Shown: positions 1-7,829 of the stretch, in pieces
How positions within the stretch are numbered: position 1 is the first letter of the stretch
Layout of the letters: each line of letters begins with the position of its first letter
NCBI RefSeq assembly: GCF_028281305.1
Contig: NZ_JANQKD010000004.1
Location: 1 to 52,978 of the forward strand
Length of the DNA: 52,978 bases
From: Pelagibius sp.
GTDB lineage: Bacteria > Pseudomonadota > Alphaproteobacteria > Kiloniellales > Kiloniellaceae
Direction: 5' to 3'
Position numbers and translations under genes: made by a program
The notes under the pieces: model-generated
The model's input: the letters and a program-made list of their open reading frames with translations, nothing else
What the model was told of the DNA's origin: nothing
The model's database searches: none

Positions 1-166
1 CCGATTCGCGCACAAGAAACGGCCGCAGCCGCTTGCCGCCGGAAAGCGCGGCATAGCGCATCGCCTCGATAACCCGTCCGCGGGGCCCTTCGGTCATCGG
101 CAGCAGCCGATCGAGCAGGGCCGAAATTGTTTCGCCCTGGCTGGCCAAGGCATCCTGAAGTTTCAT
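1..166 (-). CDS. ispA: Polyprenyl (farnesyl/geranyl) diphosphate synthase, N-terminal part
   Basis: Only the first 55 codons are present; the gene runs off the left edge. The translation starts MKLQDALASQ and carries GGKRLRPF at about residues 43-50, the N-terminal signature of trans-prenyltransferases that lies before the first Asp-rich motif. The Asp-rich motifs are outside the window. The family condenses isopentenyl diphosphate with allylic diphosphates in the cytoplasm. It lies 24 bp downstream of xseB on the same strand, a common bacterial pairing, which favours IspA over octaprenyl or geranylgeranyl synthases. Confidence 0.85.
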   Translation of the reverse strand, partial: MKLQDALASQGETISALLDRLLPMTEGPRGRVIEAMRYAALSGGKRLRPFLVRES

Positions 167-190
167 GGCTTGCGACCCGGGCCCCGCTGT

Positions 191-442
191 TCAATCGACA
201 TCCAGCGCGGCGGTGTCGGCCGTGCCGTCGGCCGAAAGGCTGATCTTCTCGATCTTGGCCTGCGCCTCGCGCAGTTTCTGATCGCAGTGACGCTTCAAGG
301 CTGCGCCGCGCTCGTAGTCCTCGATTGCCGAGTCGAGGGCGCCCTGGCCCTGCTCGAGCTTGGCCACGATCGCCTTCAGCGCATCGAGCGCCTCCTCGAA
401 GCTCATGGCTTGAATGTCTTCGGGAACCTCGTTCTTGGACAT
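191..442 (-). CDS. xseB: Exodeoxyribonuclease VII small subunit
   Basis: An 83-residue, mostly helical acidic protein containing MSFEEALDALKAIVAKLE and a second helix with DYERGAALKRHCDQKL, the hallmark pattern of XseB. Length matches the family (about 70-85 residues). XseB binds several copies per XseA large subunit to form exonuclease VII, which degrades single-stranded DNA; xseA is not in the window. It sits between the HDAC-like gene and ispA on the same strand and probably shares their transcript. Confidence 0.93.
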   Translation of the reverse strand: MSKNEVPEDIQAMSFEEALDALKAIVAKLEQGQGALDSAIEDYERGAALKRHCDQKLREAQAKIEKISLSADGTADTAALDVD

Positions 443-553
443 CAGTCTTCCCCCGGGTCTTCCTGGCCTTCTTGCGCCGCCTCGGCCCTTGCGCGCGGGC
501 GGCGGCGTTCCCCGTTCAACAGCCCCGCCCTTTAACGCAGTCGGCGCCTGAGG

Positions 554-1483
554 TCAAAACCGCATCAGCGTGCGGACATGGGCCGCTACGCAACGCGCCA
601 GGGCCGCGTGATCGTAGCCGCCCTCCAGGACCGAGACCAAACGCCCGCCGCAGGCGCTGCGGGCGAGCTCCATCAACTGCTGCGTCGCCCAGGCATAGTC
701 CTCCTCGACGAAGTTCAGGCTGGCCAGGGGATCGTCGGCGTGGGCATCGAATCCAGCCGAGATGAAGACGAAGTCCGGCTCGAAGCGGGTCAGCGCCGGA
801 ATCACGCAGTCGCGCATCGCCTGGCGGAAGTCCGACGACCCGGCCGGCGGCGGCAGCGGCACGTTGATGATGTTGTTGCCCACACCGCGCTCCTGCGCCC
901 GCCCGGTACCGGGATAGAAGGGAAACTGGTGCGTCGAGGCATAGAACAGATCCGGGTCGTCCCAGAACATGGCCTGGGTTCCGTTGCCGTGGTGGACATC
1001 GAAATCGACCACCGCAACCCGGTGGCAGCGGTGCACTTCGCGCGCATGCAAGGCGCCGACGGCGACGTTGTTGAACAGGCAGAACCCCATGGCCTGGCGC
1101 GGTTCGGCGTGATGGCCCGGCGGGCGCACCGCGCAGAATGCGTTGTCGGCCTCTCCCGCCATCACCGCATCGACGGCCGCGACCACCGCTCCTGCGGCCC
1201 GCAGCGCCGCTTCCCCCGAACCGGGCGACACGATGGTATCGGCATCCAGCATGCGGTCCCCGTGCTCCGGAATGGCAGCCAGGACCTCGTGCACGAAGCT
1301 CTCCGGATGGACCCGCGCGATCTGGCTGTGCTCGGCATGCGGCGCTTCACGGCGCAGCAGGCCGGAAAACTCCGGGCTGTCGAGCGCCTTCATGACGGCC
1401 TTGAGGCGTCCGGGGTTCTCCGGGTGCAGCGGCCCGGGATCGTGTTGCTCGCAGGCGGGATGGCTAAAAAGAAGCGTACTCAT
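554..1483 (-). CDS. Histone deacetylase-like (class II type) zinc amidohydrolase
   Basis: 309 residues, one arginase/deacetylase-fold domain. Visible motifs: RPPGHHAEP with the catalytic His pair at about 124-125; DFDVHHGNGTQ with zinc ligands D162 and H164; SAGFDAHADDP with the third ligand D246; and GGYD near the C-terminus supplying the catalytic Tyr. All expected catalytic residues are present. The family removes acetyl groups from lysine side chains, polyamines or other N-acetyl compounds; the substrate cannot be read from sequence. It lies upstream of xseB-ispA on the same strand with a 111-bp gap. Confidence 0.9.
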   Translation of the reverse strand: MSTLLFSHPACEQHDPGPLHPENPGRLKAVMKALDSPEFSGLLRREAPHAEHSQIARVHPESFVHEVLAAIPEHGDRMLDADTIVSPGSGEAALRAAGAVVAAVDAVMAGEADNAFCAVRPPGHHAEPRQAMGFCLFNNVAVGALHAREVHRCHRVAVVDFDVHHGNGTQAMFWDDPDLFYASTHQFPFYPGTGRAQERGVGNNIINVPLPPPAGSSDFRQAMRDCVIPALTRFEPDFVFISAGFDAHADDPLASLNFVEEDYAWATQQLMELARSACGGRLVSVLEGGYDHAALARCVAAHVRTLMRF

Positions 1484-1542
1484 AAGCGGCCCTGACAGTG
1501 GGGGGTCGGCCCATCATAGCCGGTGACCGGCCGGCGTCATCC

Positions 1543-1565
1543 CCGCATTTTCAACCGAAATGCGG
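1543..1565. promoter_or_regulatory. Perfect 8-bp inverted repeat between divergent genes
   Basis: CCGCATTT and AAATGCGG are separated by 7 nt. The element lies between the minus-strand deacetylase-like gene and the plus-strand RND operon. Because both genes point away from it, an operator is more likely than a terminator. No regulator can be assigned. Confidence 0.3.
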
Positions 1566-1753
1566 TTTCATGGAGTAAATGAATTGTCAGGAGACAGGGG
1601 CGCTGACTGGGCCTATGCTGCCGCTGATGTCGCCCTGGGCCATTGACTCCCCAGCGGCCAGACGCCAATTCAATGATCTATTTAGTTTTTTTAGTCCCCG
1701 CCAGCTTGCGCCAGAGTCGCGCCATCGGCAGGGCTTTTGGAGACAGGCGGAAC

Positions 1754-2887
1754 ATGGGGTTGAAGACAGCGCGCCGGTTTTTGGCGATTGCGGTGGTCTG
1801 TCTTGTCGGAGCGAGCCTCGGCGGCACGATGCTGCCGCAGACTGCAGAAGGGCAGCAGGGCGCCTCCCTTGTCCGCGTCGATGCCGTGCGCAGCGAACCG
1901 CTGAGTCAGACAGTGCCGGTTGTGGGGCGCCTTGTCGCCCGCCAGGCCGGATCCGTCGCAGCGCGGATCAGCGGCCCCATCCAGCAATTCAGCGTCGAGG
2001 TCGGCGACCGGGTGTCCGCCGGCGACGTCATAGCCGTGCTCGACGCCGCCTCGATGGAGGCCGAGCGCGACCTGGCAGCCGCAGGCCTCGCCGTGGCCCG
2101 GGCGGAGCTGAGGACCAAGCAGGCCGAAGTGACCCTGGCGCGGCAGGAATTGCAGCGCCTTGAGGGGCTCAAGCAGTCCGCCGCCTTCAGCCAGGCCCGT
2201 TTCGACGACGCCCGCCAGGAGGTTGCCATCGCCGAAGCCGCCGCCGCCGAAGCCGAGGCGTCGGTAACCAGCGCACGCGCCACCCTGCGCCTGGCCGAGA
2301 TCGACCTGGACGACACCACGGTGCGCGCACCCTACGACGGGGTCATCACCCAGCGCCTGAGCGAGGTCGGGGCCTACGCCCAGGACGGGGCCGACGTGGT
2401 GCGCATGGTCGCCGACCAGAGCCTGGAGGTGGAGGCCGACGTGCCGGCCAACCGGCTGCTCGGACTCACCGCGGGTGCTGCGGTCGAGGTGGTGCTGGAC
2501 GACGGCACACTGATCGGCGCGACTGTCAGAGCCGTCATCCCCGACGAGAACCCGCTGACGCGGACCCGGGCCGTGCGCTTCGTGCCGCGTTTCGGGGAGA
2601 TCAGCAGCCCGCTTGCCAACGAGCAGTCGGTCACCGTGATGGTGCCGGTCGGCGCGCCGCGGGATGTGGTTTCCGTGCACAAAGACGCCATCATCAAGCG
2701 TCCCAACGGCACCATCGTCTTCGTCGTCTCCGAGGGTCAGGCGCAGCCGCGCCCCATCGTTCTCGGGGAGCCGGTCGGCAACCGCTACGAGGTTGTCCAA
2801 GGCCTTACGGAGGGCGAGCAGACCGTGGTCCGCGGCAACGAGCGCCTGCGTCCGGGTGCAGAGGTACAGATTGACGGGGAGACCTGA
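1754..2887 (+). CDS. RND efflux periplasmic adaptor subunit (membrane fusion protein)
   Basis: 377 residues from ATG 1754, chosen because GGAG lies just upstream at about 1739 and an Arg-rich N-terminus followed by a hydrophobic segment (about residues 8-25) then starts the protein as a signal or anchor. No lipobox Cys is seen. The body has the split lipoyl/barrel-sandwich arrangement: residues about 45-90, an Ala/Glu-rich alpha-helical hairpin about 95-180, the return strand VRAPYDGVITQRLSEVGAYA, then beta-barrel and membrane-proximal domains. Adaptors of this family join an inner-membrane RND pump to an outer-membrane channel. The stop codon overlaps the start of the next gene by one base (TGATG), so the two are translationally coupled. 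No TolC-type channel gene is present. Confidence 0.92.
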   Translation: MGLKTARRFLAIAVVCLVGASLGGTMLPQTAEGQQGASLVRVDAVRSEPLSQTVPVVGRLVARQAGSVAARISGPIQQFSVEVGDRVSAGDVIAVLDAASMEAERDLAAAGLAVARAELRTKQAEVTLARQELQRLEGLKQSAAFSQARFDDARQEVAIAEAAAAEAEASVTSARATLRLAEIDLDDTTVRAPYDGVITQRLSEVGAYAQDGADVVRMVADQSLEVEADVPANRLLGLTAGAAVEVVLDDGTLIGATVRAVIPDENPLTRTRAVRFVPRFGEISSPLANEQSVTVMVPVGAPRDVVSVHKDAIIKRPNGTIVFVVSEGQAQPRPIVLGEPVGNRYEVVQGLTEGEQTVVRGNERLRPGAEVQIDGET

Positions 2888-5800
2888 TGAACCTCATCAA
2901 GCTCGCTATCGAACGTCCCATCGCGGTGATTGCCGCGGTTCTGATGGTGGTGATGTTCGGGATCGTTGCGCTGCAGACCATCCCCATTCAGCTGGCCCCT
3001 GACGTCAACCGGCCGGTCATCACCGTTTCCACCAGCTGGGGCGGCGCCGCGCCGGCGGAGATCGAACGCGAGATCACCAACCGCCAGGAAGAAGAGCTCA
3101 AAGGCATCGAGGGCCTGGAGACCATCACCTCGCGCTCGGAGCAGGGCCGCGCCCGCATCACCCTGGAGTTCGCCGTCGGCACCAACATGGACCGGGCGCT
3201 GCTGCTGGTCTCCAACCGGCTTGACCGGGTGAACGGCTATCCCGACGAAGCCGACGAGCCGACGCTGGACACCGCCGGCAGTGAAGACAGCCCCATCGCC
3301 TGGTTCATCATCACCCGCGAGGACGGCAACGAGCGGCCGATCCACGAGTACGGAGACTTTGCCGAAGACATCCTGCGCGAGCGCATCGAACGGGTGCCGG
3401 GCGTCAGCCGCGTCAACGTCTTCGGCGGTACGGAGCGGGAAATCCAGGTCACCGTCGAGCCCAAGGTGCTGGCACGCTACCGCATGACGGTGACCGAGGT
3501 CGTGGACGCCCTCAGGCGCGCCAATGCTTCGCTCAGCGCCGGTGACGTGGACGAGGGCAAACGGCGCTATGTTGTGCGCACCGAGGGCGAGCTCAACACC
3601 CTGGAGGCCATCCGCGACGTGGTCGTTCGCAGCGACTCCGACGACGACAGCGGCCGCGTCGCCCGCGTGCGGATCGGCGACATCGCCGAAGTGTCCTATG
3701 GCTACAAGGAAGCCGGCGCTTCGATCCGCATGCTCGCCCAGGGCGCCATGGCGATGAACGCCCTGCGCGAGACCGGCGCCAATGTCATCGAGACCATGGA
3801 AGGCATCAAGGCGGCGGTGGAGGAACTGCGCGAAGGGCCGATCCCGGCCGCCGGCCTGAGGCTGCGGCAGGTTTACGACGAAACAGTCTACATCAATTCC
3901 GCCATCGATCTCGTGCAGCAGAACATCTGGGTCGGCGGCACGCTGGCTGCCATCATTCTGCTGGTCTTCCTGCGGTCCGTCCGCGCCACCCTGGTGGTCT
4001 CCATCGCCATTCCGGTTTCGGTGATCGGTGCCTTCGTGGCGATGGCCGCCATGGGGCGGTCGATCAACGTGATCTCACTGGCCGGCATCGCCTTTGCGGT
4101 GGGCATGGTGGTGGATGCCGCCATCGTCGTGCTGGAGAACATCTATCGCCTGCGCGAACAGGGCCGGCCGGCACGCGAGGCCGCCTATCTGGGCGCCAAG
4201 CAGGTCTGGGGCGCGGTGCTCGTTTCGGCGCTGACCACCGTCATGGTGTTCATCCCCATTCTGGTGATGCAGCTTGAAGTGGGTCAGCTCTTCCGCGACA
4301 TCGCGGTGGCCATCTCGGTCTCCGTCATGCTCTCACTGCTGGTCTCGGTCACCGTGTTGCCGGCACTGTCAAGCTGGCTGCTCAGCGGCGGCAGCAAGAA
4401 GCTGGACGAGAAGAGCATCACACGGCTGCGCCTGCCGCTGGTCGACCGGCTGGCCGACTTCTTTATCGCCCTCATCATGGGCTTTGTGCGCCTGGTGGTC
4501 CGCAGCCGTCTGGTGGCCTTCGTGGTCGTGGCCTCGGTCACGACGGCGGCCTCGCTGGGCGCCTGGCAGTTCCTGCCCAAGCTCGAGTACCTGCCGGAGG
4601 GCAACCGCAACCTCGTCTTCGGCATCATCATTCCGCCGCCGGGCTACAACCTGGGCACCACGACCGATATCGCCAAGGGCATCGAGGCCGCGACCCGGCC
4701 GCTCTGGATCACCGAAAGCGGCATGGACGCGGACAGCTACGAGGCAAAGGCAGAAGAGGGCTTCTCCCTGGACGGCATCGGCACGCGGATTACCGGCGCT
4801 CTTCGATCTCTCTGGCCGGGCGGAGCGGAGTCTGCCGATCCACAGATCGAACGCTTCTTTTTCGTCGCCACCAGGGCGACCACTTTCCTGGGCGCCACCG
4901 CCGTCGATCCGCAGCGCGCTGCAGAGCTGATCCCCGTTCTCCAGGGGCCGGTGTTCCGCGAGCCCGGCACCTTCGGTTTCATCAATCAGCCGTCGATCTT
5001 CGGGCGCGGCATCGGTTCGGGACGCAAGATCGACCTCGATATCTCCGGACAGGAATTGGAAGTCATTCTTGGCGTCGCCCAACAGGCGGTCGGCCGCGTT
5101 TCGCAGATCATGCCCCGTAGCGAGGGGCATCAGTTGCGGCCGAACCCCGGCCTGGAGCTCGGCGCACCGGAGGTGCGTCTCTTCCCCGACCGCCTGCGTC
5201 TTGCCGACAACGACGTGACCGCACGCGAGCTGGGCGAGGCGATCGACACCTTCAACGACGGCCTTCGGGTCGCTGAGGTCACCGTCGGTTCCGATCGTCT
5301 CGACCTGATGCTGAAGGGCCCGGAGTACAACGTCGTCCAGACCCAGGGCATCGCAAGCCTGCCGGTGGTCACGCCCAACGGCGATATCATCCCGGCCTCC
5401 TCCCTGGCCGAGGTGGTGCTGACCTCCGGCCCGACCGAAATCCGCCACCGCGAGCGCTTCCGCACCGTAACCCTGGAAATCCGCCCGGCCCCGGGCATTC
5501 CGCTGGAGGCTGCGCTCGATACCCTGCGCAGCGAAGTCATGGAGCCGATGGAGGCCGAGGGCCTGCCGCCCGGCGTCACGTTCAACATCTCCGGCACCGC
5601 CGACAAGCTGACCCAGACCTGGGAGGCCATGGTTCTGGACCTGCTGCTGGCGCTGGCCATCGTCTACCTGGTGATGGCCGTGCTGTTCGAGAGCTTCATC
5701 TACCCCTTGATCATCCTGCTGTCGGTGCCGCTGGCGGCAGCCGGGGGCGTGGCGGGGCTGGCGATCCTCAACACCTCCGTCTATCAGCCGCTCGACATGC

Positions 5801-6189
5801 TGACGCTGCTGGGCTTCGTAATCCTGATCGGTATCGTGGTGAACAACGCGATTCTGCTGGTGCACCAGACCCTCTATCACCTGCGCGAGGAGGGGCTGGC
5901 CGCCGGCGCGGCCATCGTCGAGGCGACCCGCAACCGCATCCGGCCGATCTTCATGTCGACGCTGACCTCGGTCTTCGGGATGCTGCCGCTGGTCTTCTTC
6001 CCGGGCGCCGGTTCGGAACTCTACCGCGGCTTGGGTTCCGTGGTGGTCGGCGGCCTCGCCCTCTCCGCCATGCTCACGCTGCTCATCATTCCACCGATGA
6101 TGGCGCTGTTGGTCGCGACGCTGGAAGGCCGTCAAGCCGCCGCCGGGCCGAAAGTGGCCGGGCCGGCCCAGCCCGCAGCAGGCGAGTAA
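2887..6189 (+). CDS. RND efflux transporter permease (AcrB/HAE-like)
   Basis: 1100 residues, slightly longer than AcrB-type pumps (about 1040). It shows the duplicated RND layout: first membrane helix near residue 10, large periplasmic loop, helix block at about 345-560, second periplasmic loop, second helix block at about 915-1080. The N-terminal ERPIAVIAAVLMVVMFGIVA and SSWGGAAP-type start are typical. Two proton-relay positions differ from AcrB: the TM4 motif reads VVDAAIVVLEN (Asp-Ala in place of Asp-Asp) and the TM10 motif reads VVNNAILLVH (Asn in place of the AcrB Lys). It is coupled to the adaptor gene. The substrate is unknown; drug or lipophile export is the default family role. Confidence 0.93.
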   Translation: MNLIKLAIERPIAVIAAVLMVVMFGIVALQTIPIQLAPDVNRPVITVSTSWGGAAPAEIEREITNRQEEELKGIEGLETITSRSEQGRARITLEFAVGTNMDRALLLVSNRLDRVNGYPDEADEPTLDTAGSEDSPIAWFIITREDGNERPIHEYGDFAEDILRERIERVPGVSRVNVFGGTEREIQVTVEPKVLARYRMTVTEVVDALRRANASLSAGDVDEGKRRYVVRTEGELNTLEAIRDVVVRSDSDDDSGRVARVRIGDIAEVSYGYKEAGASIRMLAQGAMAMNALRETGANVIETMEGIKAAVEELREGPIPAAGLRLRQVYDETVYINSAIDLVQQNIWVGGTLAAIILLVFLRSVRATLVVSIAIPVSVIGAFVAMAAMGRSINVISLAGIAFAVGMVVDAAIVVLENIYRLREQGRPAREAAYLGAKQVWGAVLVSALTTVMVFIPILVMQLEVGQLFRDIAVAISVSVMLSLLVSVTVLPALSSWLLSGGSKKLDEKSITRLRLPLVDRLADFFIALIMGFVRLVVRSRLVAFVVVASVTTAASLGAWQFLPKLEYLPEGNRNLVFGIIIPPPGYNLGTTTDIAKGIEAATRPLWITESGMDADSYEAKAEEGFSLDGIGTRITGALRSLWPGGAESADPQIERFFFVATRATTFLGATAVDPQRAAELIPVLQGPVFREPGTFGFINQPSIFGRGIGSGRKIDLDISGQELEVILGVAQQAVGRVSQIMPRSEGHQLRPNPGLELGAPEVRLFPDRLRLADNDVTARELGEAIDTFNDGLRVAEVTVGSDRLDLMLKGPEYNVVQTQGIASLPVVTPNGDIIPASSLAEVVLTSGPTEIRHRERFRTVTLEIRPAPGIPLEAALDTLRSEVMEPMEAEGLPPGVTFNISGTADKLTQTWEAMVLDLLLALAIVYLVMAVLFESFIYPLIILLSVPLAAAGGVAGLAILNTSVYQPLDMLTLLGFVILIGIVVNNAILLVHQTLYHLREEGLAAGAAIVEATRNRIRPIFMSTLTSVFGMLPLVFFPGAGSELYRGLGSVVVGGLALSAMLTLLIIPPMMALLVATLEGRQAAAGPKVAGPAQPAAGE

Positions 6190-6215
6190 GGCCAGCCACG
6201 GGCAAGATCGATTGG

Positions 6216-6452
6216 TTAGCCGGCCTTCCTGATCTGGAAGGTGAAGCGGCCGTCCGCCTCGTCCCACGACAGCAACTCGTCGCCGGTGGTCTGGCAAAAG
6301 GCCTGGAAGTCCGCCACCGCCCCGGGATCGGTGGCGAGCACCTCCAGCACCGCCCCAGGCTCCACCGATTTCATGGCCTTGCGCGCCCGCAGAACCGGAA
6401 GGGGGCAACGCAGCCCCGTTGCATCGAGAACGGTTTTCGAAGCATCAGACAT
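6216..6452 (-). CDS. tusA: TusA-family sulfur carrier protein
   Basis: 78 residues from ATG 6452 (MSDASKTVLDATGLRCPLPV). The CPxP motif, Cys16-Pro17-Leu18-Pro19, is the persulfide-bearing site of TusA/SirA proteins, and the short beta-alpha fold and acidic C-terminal half fit the family. An upstream in-frame start at 6497 would add 15 residues before the conserved start and is less likely. TusA passes sulfane sulfur for tRNA thiolation, molybdenum cofactor or sulfur oxidation. It is divergent from an ArsR-type gene whose Cys pattern resembles persulfide sensors. Confidence 0.85.
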   Translation of the reverse strand: MSDASKTVLDATGLRCPLPVLRARKAMKSVEPGAVLEVLATDPGAVADFQAFCQTTGDELLSWDEADGRFTFQIRKAG

Positions 6453-6517
6453 AATCCGCTTTTTACACCTTGCCTTGATAAAATCCAGAGCCGACACGGC
6501 AAAAAGACGTTAAACAC

Positions 6518-6538
6518 CCGGAATTTAGCGGCTTCCGG
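6518..6538. promoter_or_regulatory. Candidate operator between tusA and the ArsR-type gene
   Basis: CCGGAA (6518-6523) and TTCCGG (6533-6538) form a perfect 6-bp inverted repeat with 9 bp between the arms. It lies in the 185-bp divergent region between tusA and the ArsR-family gene, where an autoregulatory site is expected. Assignment to that regulator is inference. Confidence 0.35.
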
Positions 6539-6637
6539 CAGGTCCTGGGAAACCACGGCGCTCAGCCGGAGAATTTGCAGCAAAAAAAGTTCATGCCAGC
6601 GCTTGACCTGCCCCGGCCCCGAACAACGTTTCCTAAT

Positions 6638-7051
6638 ATGCCATACGGACCACTCCTTCTGACCGCCGGACGGGCCAGCCGCCTGCTCAAAGCCATGGGC
6701 AACGAGCGGCGCTTGGTGATTCTCTGCCACCTTTCCGAGCGCGAGCATTCAGTGACCGAGCTTTGCCGTCTGGTTGGGCTTAGTCAATCCGCCTTGTCTC
6801 AGCATCTCGCAAAGCTGCGCCGGGACAATCTGGTGAAGACACGCCGCAACGCGCAAACCGTGCTCTATTCGGTCTCGAGCCCAGAGGTCGGAAAGATGCT
6901 GAGCGCCCTCAGCGATCTCTATGTGAATTGCTGTGCAGCGCGCCAGCCGGCGCCGGCCGAAAACGGGGCTTCCCTTGACACACCGGTCAGCCGACCGGGC
7001 GCTGCGGAGACCGCGGCCGAAGGCGCGGCCTTGCGCAAACCCAGCACCTGA
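6638..7051 (+). CDS. ArsR/SmtB-family regulator, SqrR/BigR-like persulfide-sensor candidate
   Basis: 137 residues from ATG 6638; in-frame starts at 6593 (ATG) and 6575 (TTG) exist and no strong ribosome binding site decides between them. The winged helix-turn-helix runs from about residue 15 to 95 with LLKAMGNERRLVILCHL and the recognition helix SQSALSQHLAKLRRDNLV. Cys30 lies in the VILCHL helix and Cys98-Cys99 in the last helix, positions comparable to the two reactive cysteines of SqrR/BigR, which form a polysulfide bridge. No metal-binding ELCVCDL motif is present. The last 35 residues are Ala/Pro-rich and probably disordered. Head-to-head placement with tusA supports a sulfur-sensing role. 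Confidence 0.8.
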   Translation: MPYGPLLLTAGRASRLLKAMGNERRLVILCHLSEREHSVTELCRLVGLSQSALSQHLAKLRRDNLVKTRRNAQTVLYSVSSPEVGKMLSALSDLYVNCCAARQPAPAENGASLDTPVSRPGAAETAAEGAALRKPST

Positions 7052-7176
7052 AGCACCCTCAAGAGGAATTCCTTCTCCGGACCGGACTCAAGCCCTGGGT
7101 GCAATCGCGCTCTGAGCCTTCGTGCAACCCCCTGCGCGCATTGGTTTGAGAGGAAATCAGGTCCTTCAATCATGGA
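6919..7176 (-). CDS. Possible small protein, unrecognised
   Basis: An 85-codon reading frame from ATG 7176 has a GGAG seven bases upstream and begins MIEGPDFLSNQCAQGV, then a basic helix-like stretch ARRLRARLH and EKEFLLRVLQVLGLRK. Its 3' part overlaps the low-complexity tail of the ArsR-type gene on the other strand, which weakens the case. No family is recognised. It may be a chance open frame in GC-rich DNA. Confidence 0.25.
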   Translation of the reverse strand, partial: SMIEGPDFLSNQCAQGVARRLRARLHPGLESGPEKEFLLRVLQVLGLRKAAPSAAVSAAPGRLTGVSREAPFSAGAGWRAAQQFT

Positions 7177-7225
7177 TTTCTCCGGTTCCGCGTCGCGGCT
7201 CACCGAGGAAAGATTCCCCTCATTG

Positions 7226-7263
7226 TTGTTCATGAACAAATGAATACGTTTGCATGAACAAAT
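7226..7263. promoter_or_regulatory. Duplicated operator-like site upstream of the XRE gene
   Basis: A perfect 14-bp palindrome TTGTTCATGAACAA lies at 7226-7239. Its right part, CATGAACAAAT (7231-7241), is repeated exactly at 7253-7263. The repeats are 22 bp apart start to start, two helical turns, so two protein dimers could bind the same DNA face. The site is about 120 bp before the likely start of the XRE gene. Confidence 0.5.
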
Positions 7264-7382
7264 CGATCACTTGATCCTTGAGAAGTTTGCGCAGTAAGTC
7301 TGCGCCATCACTTTTGTTTGGACGAAACTCCGAATCACCAACCCATCGCCGCGGGGTCATTCAGAATGAGAGAAATGACAGC

Positions 7383-7829
7383 GTGTCTGAGACTCCCACG
7401 ATCACTCCCGCAAAGCCCGACCCCGTCGACGTCTCCATAGGTTCCCGGTTGCGGCTCCGCCGCTTGGCCCTTGGCCTCAGCCAAAGCAGCCTGGCAAACG
7501 CCCTAGGCATCACATTCCAGCAGATCCAAAAGTACGAACGCGGCACCAATCGCATTGTCGCCAGCCGTTTGTACCGCCTGTCCCAGGTCCTTCAGGTCCC
7601 GGTCCAGTACTTCTTCCAGGACCTCTCGGCGAGAGAAGCTCCGGAGCACTCTCTCGCAAACGGCCAGTCCGATGTCGAGTCACCGGAACGTGTGTCGGAC
7701 CTGATGACCCAGCGTGATATGCTGCGCCTCGTTCAGGCCTACAGCAGGATAGACGATGCCACGGTCCGGCGGCAGATCTACGCACTGGTCAAGACCATCG
7801 GCGAGCATTGCTGCGATCCGACCTGCTGA
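7383..7829 (+). CDS. XRE-family transcriptional regulator
   Basis: 148 residues from GTG 7383, preceded by GAGAGA; the frame stays open back to a TTG at 7278, but GTG gives the same length as the paralogue at 27932-28384 (150 residues). The Cro/C1-type helix-turn-helix covers about residues 18-75: RLRLRRLALGLSQSSLANAL, FQQIQKYERGTNRI, VPVQYFF. A Ser/Glu-rich linker follows, then a conserved C-terminal helix pair LVQAYSRIDDATVRRQIYAL. This class is common in alphaproteobacteria. It overlaps the next gene by 74 bp in another frame. Confidence 0.85.
   Translation: MSETPTITPAKPDPVDVSIGSRLRLRRLALGLSQSSLANALGITFQQIQKYERGTNRIVASRLYRLSQVLQVPVQYFFQDLSAREAPEHSLANGQSDVESPERVSDLMTQRDMLRLVQAYSRIDDATVRRQIYALVKTIGEHCCDPTC

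Noticed and set aside
1543..1565. Rho-independent terminator reading of the 8-bp hairpin
   Set aside because: It lies between divergent genes and has no T-run; kept only as a weak operator candidate.
4369..6408. 679-codon open frame opposite the RND pump gene
   Set aside because: GC-rich codon bias creates long antisense frames; the translation is His/Gln/Arg-rich, has no family signature and lies fully against a certain gene.
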